Source: DATKMG01 sp035541995 (lineage in GTDB: Bacteria; Acidobacteriota; Terriglobia; Versatilivoradales; Versatilivoraceae). From it: a stretch of 10,594 bases of DNA. Position numbers and translations under genes: made by a program. Below are positions 5,597 to 10,594 of this stretch, piece by piece. The notes beneath the pieces are model-generated. The model had not been told where the DNA came from and made no database searches. It was given only the letters and a program-made list of their open reading frames with translations. Numbering within the stretch: the stretch's first letter is position 1; each line of letters opens with the position of its first letter. The stretch covers positions 1 to 10,594 of the forward strand of contig DATKMG010000781.1 in NCBI GenBank assembly GCA_035541995.1, read 5' to 3'.

Positions 5597-6517
5597 CTAC
5601 TCTCCTTTTCGCATCCGGTCCATGACTTGCCCAAGGTTTTGAAGGGAATTGACCACGTGGGCGGCCGAGTTCGCCCCCTTTGCCGGCGGCACGCCCGCAA
5701 CGGGGGAATGGCTAAGTTCGAATTCCTCAGCCACAGTTTCGATAATACCGGCAGACACCGGCCGTGTCCCGTCCGCGAAGGCCGAGATCAGTGCGTGCTC
5801 ACACAAGAGGTTAATCAACCGCGGAATACCGGACGAATAGCGAAATACCGCCTCAATCGCCTCGTCCCCGAAGATGGACTCACCGTTGCTGCCGGCGACG
5901 CGCAGGCGCTCGGCAATGTACCCGTGAGTATCCTTCAGGGACAAGGGCACCATCTTGGACCGAAGGGTGATACGTTGCCGGAGCTGGCGGAGGGAAGGCT
6001 GTTTCAAAATCTGCTCCAGCTCCGGCTGGCCGGAGAGGACGATCTGAAGTAGCTTTTCCGTGGCGGTCTCGAGATTGGTCAACAAGCGAATCTCTTCCAA
6101 AAGTTCCGGCGAAAGGTTCTGCGCTTCATCCACCACAAGCACGGCAGTTTCGCCGGCGCGATACCGTTCCAGGAGCCATTGATTGAGTTGCAAGAGGACT
6201 TGGCTTTTCATTGTGGAAGCGCAGGAAATTCCGAAATCTGCCATGGCGAAATTGAGGAATTGGTTCACCGTGAGCCTGGGATTGAAGATAAAGGCCGTGG
6301 CGACACGTTCGCCTCGCAGCCACTCCATCAGTTTGTTCAGGAGAGTCGTCTTTCCCGTCCCAACTTCGCCGGTGAGCAGGATGAAGCCCCTCCGGCGTTG
6401 GATCCCATAGGTCAGGCAGGCCAAAGCTTCATCCATCTCTCGCGTCCTGAACAGGAAACGGGGATCGGGATTGACGTTGAACGGGTTTTCCTTCAGTCCA
6501 AAGAACGCTTTGTACAT
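5597..6517 (-). CDS. ExeA-like AAA ATPase of XrtA/PEP-CTERM-type exopolysaccharide loci
   Basis: A 306-residue P-loop ATPase of the ExeA/general secretion ATPase group; the opening MYKAFFGLKENPFNVNPDPRF (split: MYKAFFGL, then ENPFNVNPDP) is the hallmark of the PEP-CTERM-system-associated ATPase family. Walker A GEVGTGKTT is at 50-58 (Lys56), Walker B VLVVDEAQ at 127-134 (Asp130, Glu131), LSGQPEL at 161-167 as the sensor strand, and QRI with Arg182 as a possible arginine finger. SGIPRLIN at 229-236 belongs to the C-terminal lid. No signal peptide or membrane helix, so it acts in the cytoplasm. Residues 265-306 form a less conserved tail. It starts 2 bp after the chain-length gene stop, so coupling is likely. 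Its exact role in export is not established for the family; energising or assembling the envelope complex is inferred. Confidence 0.92.
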   Translation of the reverse strand: MYKAFFGLKENPFNVNPDPRFLFRTREMDEALACLTYGIQRRRGFILLTGEVGTGKTTLLNKLMEWLRGERVATAFIFNPRLTVNQFLNFAMADFGISCASTMKSQVLLQLNQWLLERYRAGETAVLVVDEAQNLSPELLEEIRLLTNLETATEKLLQIVLSGQPELEQILKQPSLRQLRQRITLRSKMVPLSLKDTHGYIAERLRVAGSNGESIFGDEAIEAVFRYSSGIPRLINLLCEHALISAFADGTRPVSAGIIETVAEEFELSHSPVAGVPPAKGANSAAHVVNSLQNLGQVMDRMRKGE

Positions 6518-6519
6518 CC

Positions 6520-8058
6520 TCAGATGCCTTTCGAGCCGGCTTCAGAAAGACTGAGATTGCTATCTCTGGAGACCTGTAGCTTCTGCTTCTTATCGCCCGA
6601 AAAGAGAGTGGGAACTCGGGCTAAAGTCGGCAGGCCAAGGCAGGCCTCAACATCTTTATCGGTGTAGAGTGTTTTATCCCGCATCTCCATCAACCAGGCC
6701 AGGGCCAGTCCTAATCCCAGCCCCCCACCTAACCCGCCCAGGGCGAAGAGGGGACGGTTGGGGAAGGAGGGTTCTTCGGGCATGTTCGCAGGGTCCATCA
6801 CGACGAACTGTTCTCCCTGCTGGCGTTGCTCGAGATCGGTCGCCATCGCTGATTCGTTCTTTTTCTTCAGCAGTTCGTTATAGAAGTCCTGGGCCATCTG
6901 ATGATCGCGGGTGATCTCCTTGTATTGTTGCTCGACGACCGGCGTCATCTGGATTCGAGATTGGATGGACTGGATTTGCGCTTGCAAGCGCTGCTGTTCC
7001 TTCGTCTGGTTGCGGATGGCTTCATCGTAGGCGCGAAGTTGGCTGCGCAATTGTTGGATTTGGGGAGGCTCGCCAAGGGAAGGCTTTGCGATTGTGGCCT
7101 CATCCTTGGTGGTCGGCGCGGCCTTCGCGTCCTGAATCTTCTTTTTCAACTGCGCAATATCTGCCTTCAACCGGACGATATCCGGGTGATCGGGCGTGTA
7201 CTGTGTCTCGAGTTCGGCGAGATTGGTCTGCATCACCGTGAGTTGTTGCTCCAGCGTCTGGGGTTGAGGCTTTTCAAATCCGCCATCCTGGAGGGCTTTC
7301 CAGGTTGCCACCTGCTGGGCCAGGAGCGATTCCGTGTAGGTCTTGTCCTGTTGGGCGCGGCTGAGCGCTTGCGTGGCAGCCTCGAATTGGCCGTTGAGGG
7401 TGGTGAGCAGATTGAGGTTGGCTGCCCCGGAATCGGGAAGCTCATTAAAGTTCTGGCGCTTGAACTGGGCCAGCTTCGCGTCTTCCTCATCGAGATGCCG
7501 CTTGGCTTCATCCAATTGGGAGGCAAAGAAGCTGGTGGCGCCCTGGCTGCTCTGTTCGCGTTGTCTGAGGTCCTCCTCAACAAACATCGAGGTAATCTCG
7601 GCACATACGTGTTGGGCTACCGGGGCGGTCGACAGGGTTACGCCAATCGTAAACCCGGGGAGCGTCTCGTCCCGCGAGCGGACGATGGGTTTAACCGGCG
7701 TCAACTCAATGCTCTTCCTCAGCCGGTCCACCAAAACCTCTGTCGGCTGGTCGGCATCCCCCTTGAAAACGTCGTAGCGCTTGATGAGAGGCTCGAGGCG
7801 GGTGCGGCTCAGGACCTGTTCCTCCAGGCTTGCGACGCGTGCATTCAAATCATCGGTAATGATCGGCTGGACGAGCGCATTGGGGATCTTCTGGCGCTGA
7901 ATAATTACCAGCGTCTCCGACCGGTATTTGCTCGGCAGTACTAACGAAATGCCGAAGAGGATAAAGGGGCCGAGGATGGTGGGCAGCAGGATCAAGAGAC
8001 GCCTGCGTCGCCAGATGGCCGCGTAATCTTCCCCGCTGATTTGTCGATGTCCTATCAT
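6520..8058 (-). CDS. Wzz/GNVR polysaccharide chain-length determinant
   Basis: Inner-membrane polysaccharide co-polymerase of 512 residues, expected to set chain length and to activate the BY-kinase. A short cytoplasmic N-terminus (MIGHRQISGEDYAAIWRRRR) is followed by membrane helix 1 at about 21-41, a Wzz domain to about 165, and a long periplasmic coiled coil at about 175-410 rich in Gln, Glu, Lys and Leu. The GNVR-type YTPDHPDIVRLKADI is at 287-301. The Pro-rich stretch MPEEPSFPNRP at 426-436 leads into membrane helix 2 at about 437-457, which is strongly Gly/Leu-rich. A 55-residue cytoplasmic tail follows and the kinase is a separate protein, as in two-component PCP-2 systems. GGGAG lies 4 nt before the ATG. 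Length fits the PEP-CTERM chain-length group (about 500 residues). Confidence 0.93.
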   Translation of the reverse strand: MIGHRQISGEDYAAIWRRRRLLILLPTILGPFILFGISLVLPSKYRSETLVIIQRQKIPNALVQPIITDDLNARVASLEEQVLSRTRLEPLIKRYDVFKGDADQPTEVLVDRLRKSIELTPVKPIVRSRDETLPGFTIGVTLSTAPVAQHVCAEITSMFVEEDLRQREQSSQGATSFFASQLDEAKRHLDEEDAKLAQFKRQNFNELPDSGAANLNLLTTLNGQFEAATQALSRAQQDKTYTESLLAQQVATWKALQDGGFEKPQPQTLEQQLTVMQTNLAELETQYTPDHPDIVRLKADIAQLKKKIQDAKAAPTTKDEATIAKPSLGEPPQIQQLRSQLRAYDEAIRNQTKEQQRLQAQIQSIQSRIQMTPVVEQQYKEITRDHQMAQDFYNELLKKKNESAMATDLEQRQQGEQFVVMDPANMPEEPSFPNRPLFALGGLGGGLGLGLALAWLMEMRDKTLYTDKDVEACLGLPTLARVPTLFSGDKKQKLQVSRDSNLSLSEAGSKGI

Positions 8059-8100
8059 CAGGCTCCCTTGCTTCTCCCGGTTAGGGCGTTCCTCTCACGC

Positions 8101-9588
8101 TCAGTCAATCCGTATGGGCTGGGTGTGCCAATTAATGCCCACGCCGCCGACTTGCCGCAGAGTGTGGTCCGAGCAATTCGTCCCGTTGCATACCGCGGTA
8201 TTGGAGGTCTGCCGTTGAAAGTAGTAATTCACATACATGCTGATGTGGCGCCCGAATTCCCTAGTGAGTTCAAATCCCGCCTGCCAGTATTCAAACTTCG
8301 ACCGGGAGACTTGCGATGACTCTTCCTCGAGCGATTGGGTGTAAGAGTGCGAACCATGCAATGTGGCGCGAATCTTGCGGGAAAGTTGCCAACCGAAATT
8401 TCCACTAAGCCAGTCCGTTTCCGCCCCGGCGACAACGCCGGAGCCCCCTTGAGTCATCCGGTCGAATGACACCGCCGCATCCCACTTGGCAGCCTTGTAT
8501 TGAAGCGAGTCATACGTCCCGACAAAAGCCTTCGTTGAAGCTCCCCCTAGCGGCTGCGCAATCTGATTGACGAGGGGAGAAAGGGATAACTGCAGGGAGA
8601 GCCGGCCGGTAATCTGATGACCGTACAATACCGAGAAACCACGATTGAGTACCCCTTCAAATGAGCCGTTGTATTTGAAGTAGTAATGGGCGTAGGAAAT
8701 CCCAATTTCGTCCTTCGAACTGATCCGGTAGTTGTACCCGGCATTGATGACCCAATACCGGTTATCAATAAAACCAGGCTCGAGAAACTGCAGGGTCCCA
8801 TAGGACGCCGTGGCGGTGAATGAGGACCGTGCGCTCGGGTCGTATTCGAGTTGCGTCAAGGCTGAGTTACTTATTCTATTCGCCTGCCCCGTCAGGATGG
8901 CTTGGGTCGGGCTGAAGGCAGAACCCCAGGAGGGAGAATAGGACATTGCTGAGCCTCCCATTCCACTCCCGAAACTTGAGAGACCGCCAAAGCCGAAAAA
9001 GCCGTTTGGCATCTCGGGCAGGTACATGAACTCGTCACCCAGCGTCCATTTCCAATGCCTTGTATTCACCTGTTCGAAAACGCCCAATTGTTGAAACGTA
9101 CCGAAGGGCGTTGTTGGGATAGTAGCGTTCGAAAGTTGGTCGCTGTAAAAGAAGGCTCCGCCCGCGTATTTGAGATTGAATTGGGCGTGCCTCTGGATCA
9201 ACTGCAAGTCCAGGCTGCCGTTATAGGTACTCTGCAGCGCGACCCCACCACCTGCACCTGACGAGTACCCGGTCGGGTTGGTATCGGCGTATCCCGTATA
9301 TCCAAAGGTCGGCACAACATAGCTGTTCGCGACGCCGGGAATCCCGGGTGTAAGGACAAACGCCCCGGTAAGAGGCGCCATCATGCTGCTCGTCGGTGTC
9401 CCTGGATTGCCACTCACGCTGGGCTGATTGGAGGTGGTCTGCCCGGATCCACTCACCGTGCCAGAAGGGGTGGTGGCCGGAGGATTGCCGGCCTGCGCGT
9501 CCCCTTGTGCCGCACAGATTATCCCGGGGAATACCGCCCCCCAGCCCAGGAGCGCCACGATTAGCCAGAGTTTCTTTATGAGCAGCAT
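8101..9588 (-). CDS. Outer-membrane beta-barrel protein, putative exopolysaccharide porin
   Basis: A 495-residue secreted protein. Residues 1-27 are a Sec signal peptide (Lys-Lys then a hydrophobic core, cleavage likely after CAA); Cys25 lacks a proper lipobox. Residues 30-66 are a Pro/Ser/Thr/Gly-rich linker. From about 90 the sequence alternates polar and aromatic/hydrophobic residues with many Tyr, Phe, Trp and Gly, typical of beta-strands in an outer-membrane barrel: for example LQLIQRHAQFNLKYAGGAFFY, WVINAGYNYRIS, FEYWQAGFELTREF (all short excerpts). Two Cys at 467 and 472 in a Gly/Asn/Ser turn could form a loop disulfide. It ends IRID rather than in the terminal Phe/Trp most barrels use for Bam recognition. 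Family resemblance is to uncharacterised PEP-CTERM-locus barrel proteins. Placement right after the export protein suggests it is the outer-membrane exit, which is inference. Confidence 0.8.
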   Translation of the reverse strand: MLLIKKLWLIVALLGWGAVFPGIICAAQGDAQAGNPPATTPSGTVSGSGQTTSNQPSVSGNPGTPTSSMMAPLTGAFVLTPGIPGVANSYVVPTFGYTGYADTNPTGYSSGAGGGVALQSTYNGSLDLQLIQRHAQFNLKYAGGAFFYSDQLSNATIPTTPFGTFQQLGVFEQVNTRHWKWTLGDEFMYLPEMPNGFFGFGGLSSFGSGMGGSAMSYSPSWGSAFSPTQAILTGQANRISNSALTQLEYDPSARSSFTATASYGTLQFLEPGFIDNRYWVINAGYNYRISSKDEIGISYAHYYFKYNGSFEGVLNRGFSVLYGHQITGRLSLQLSLSPLVNQIAQPLGGASTKAFVGTYDSLQYKAAKWDAAVSFDRMTQGGSGVVAGAETDWLSGNFGWQLSRKIRATLHGSHSYTQSLEEESSQVSRSKFEYWQAGFELTREFGRHISMYVNYYFQRQTSNTAVCNGTNCSDHTLRQVGGVGINWHTQPIRID

Positions 9589-9594
9589 GGGTGC

Positions 9595-10197
9595 CTATGG
9601 GACGACGATGGTATCTCCAACCTTCAAAACGATGTTCCCCCGCATATCACCGCGCAGGAGTTCCTTGTAGTTTATGGGGTAATGAACGTCTTTCCCACCT
9701 TCGTGCCTGAGAACGTAAGCACGTTTCTGATTGGCGAATTGTGTAAGTCCCCCCGCTGAGGCAATCGCTTGGAGAGCCGTCATACCCGGAAGCATGCGAA
9801 TTGGGCCAGGGCGCATCACTTCACCCACGGCAAAAACATTTTGGCTGTTAATGGCCGTTACGGTGACCGTCACTTGCGGGTTGGTAAAGAACTTCTTGAG
9901 CTTCTCGGATATCGTGTCGGCAAGCTGCATGGGGGTTAAACCGGACGCCTGAATGTCATTCAAGAGAGGAAGCGAGATCTTTCCGTCGAGCCGCACGGGA
10001 ACTGAACGTGACACAGTTGGCTCCCTCCAGACACTTATATCCAATACGTCTTCAGGTCCGATGACATAGGCCGCCTCGGACGAGGTCTGAGTCCCACTCG
10101 GCGAGGCCGGCGGCGCTGCCTTTTGCGGCCTTGCAAAAACAGCCGCGCAAACCACGGTCAACAGAATCGTTACAGCAAGAGCGCCAATATTTTTCAT
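9595..10197 (-). CDS. Periplasmic polysaccharide export protein (Poly_export/SLBB)
   Basis: Export protein of 200 residues. A signal peptide covers about 1-22 (cleavage near VFA), with a Pro/Ala/Ser linker to 42. The Poly_export domain spans about 43-118: YVIGPEDVLDISVWREP at 44-60, VPVRLDGKISLPLLNDI at 66-82, and NPQVTVTV at 106-113. A single SLBB domain follows at about 119-175 (VFAVGEVMRPGP at 121-132, ALQAIASAGGLT at 141-152), then the closing VGDTIVVP. It is much shorter than Wza (about 380 residues), has no lipobox Cys, only one SLBB repeat and no C-terminal amphipathic helix, so it cannot itself form a Wza-type outer-membrane pore. That matches the short PEP-CTERM-locus export group and fits the separate barrel gene that starts 6 bp downstream. 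Start overlaps the activator stop as ATGA. Confidence 0.93.
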   Translation of the reverse strand: MKNIGALAVTILLTVVCAAVFARPQKAAPPASPSGTQTSSEAAYVIGPEDVLDISVWREPTVSRSVPVRLDGKISLPLLNDIQASGLTPMQLADTISEKLKKFFTNPQVTVTVTAINSQNVFAVGEVMRPGPIRMLPGMTALQAIASAGGLTQFANQKRAYVLRHEGGKDVHYPINYKELLRGDMRGNIVLKVGDTIVVP

Positions 10198-10594
10198 AGG
10201 TCGTGTCCTGTGGAATGGGAATCATCCATCCCTATTTGCTTCAGTTTGTAAAGCAAAGCCTTGTAACTGATGCGCAGTTCCTGTGCCGCCCGCTTGCGGT
10301 TCCACCGCGTCCGCTGCAGAGCCTTTAGAATCAGCTCGCGCTCCGCTTGCTGCGACGCCGCCCTTGCTGCCTCCTTAAGAGAATAGCTCGGGGGCACAGA
10401 TGCACGCCCGCCTGGGTTCTCCCCAGTCATCTCCAATTCCCCCAGGGCCAATCCCTCGTCACCTAGCGCTACGATGTTGCGAACGGCGTTTTCTAACTGG
10501 CGAATGTTCCCAGGCCAATGATAATCGAGGAGCCGCCGCATTGCACTGGTACTAAAGTAACATTTTGGCCGCCCTAACTCCTCCGAGTATTTGT
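10194..10594 (-). CDS. Sigma-54-dependent activator, C-terminal part (PrsR-like; 5' end beyond window)
   Basis: The last 132 codons of a bacterial enhancer-binding protein; the frame is open to the window edge at 10594, so the start and most of the AAA+ domain lie outside. YFSTSAMRRLLDYHWPGNIRQLENAV at visible residues 12-37 (key part WPGNIRQLENAV) is the end of the sigma-54 interaction AAA+ domain. A linker of about 40 residues follows, then a Fis-type helix-turn-helix at about 97-121: WNRKRAAQELRISYKALLYKL. In exopolysaccharide loci of the PEP-CTERM type such an activator (PrsR) works with a histidine kinase (PrsK) to switch on cluster genes. Whether a receiver domain is present cannot be seen. 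It is coupled by ATGA to the export gene, and a matching -24/-12 promoter occurs at 4428-4444. Confidence 0.93.
   Translation of the reverse strand, partial: KYSEELGRPKCYFSTSAMRRLLDYHWPGNIRQLENAVRNIVALGDEGLALGELEMTGENPGGRASVPPSYSLKEAARAASQQAERELILKALQRTRWNRKRAAQELRISYKALLYKLKQIGMDDSHSTGHDL

Noticed and set aside
6901..7944. Long plus-strand open frame (347 codons) opposite the chain-length gene
   Set aside because: It is the antisense of the coiled-coil region; its Leu/Arg-rich, patternless product has no domain, while the minus strand gives a clear Wzz protein.

Overview
This window is a single-strand exopolysaccharide locus. Every convincing gene lies on the minus strand, so it reads from position 10594 down to 1. 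Gene content (XrtA/PEP-CTERM-type export protein, chain-length protein, ExeA-like ATPase and BY-kinase, with a sigma-54 activator in front) and the flavour of the proteins suggest a Gram-negative soil-type bacterium, most plausibly an Acidobacteriota member. That taxonomic guess comes from protein resemblance only and is moderate at best. No rRNA, tRNA, transposase or CRISPR array is visible.

Block 1 (10594 to 4645) is regulation and export machinery: the C-terminal end of a sigma-54-dependent activator (10194-10594, cut by the window edge), a short periplasmic polysaccharide export protein (9595-10197), a large outer-membrane beta-barrel candidate (8101-9588), a Wzz/GNVR chain-length protein (6520-8058), an ExeA-like AAA ATPase (5597-6517) and a CpsD-like tyrosine autokinase (4645-5562). 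Genes overlap by 4 bp or lie within about 40 bp of each other, so this looks like one operon.

Block 2 (3964 to 4644) is about 680 bp without a convincing gene. It holds a good sigma-54 -24/-12 promoter match (4428-4444), three helically phased TTGCAAA-type repeats about 120-150 bp upstream of it (4565-4594), a terminator-like hairpin (4186-4205) and a pair of mutually exclusive hairpins (4103-4132). It also contains a doubtful GTG-start ORF (4181-4648). I read the block mainly as an internal control region, possibly driven by the activator encoded at the head of the locus.

Block 3 (3963 to 1) builds the polymer. A polyprenyl-phosphate sugar-1-phosphate transferase carries an extra, possibly degenerate GGDEF-like N-terminal domain (2770-3963). 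Three tightly coupled genes follow: oxidoreductase (1591-2598), hexapeptide acetyltransferase (1097-1594) and DegT-type aminotransferase (1-1100, 3' end outside the window). They match the WbpB/WbpD/WbpE (WlbA/B/C) route to UDP-2,3-diacetamido-2,3-dideoxy-glucuronic acid. Taken together, the locus would make a 2,3-diamino-uronate precursor, prime a repeat unit on the lipid carrier, set chain length with the Wzz/kinase pair, and export the polymer through the periplasmic and outer-membrane components.
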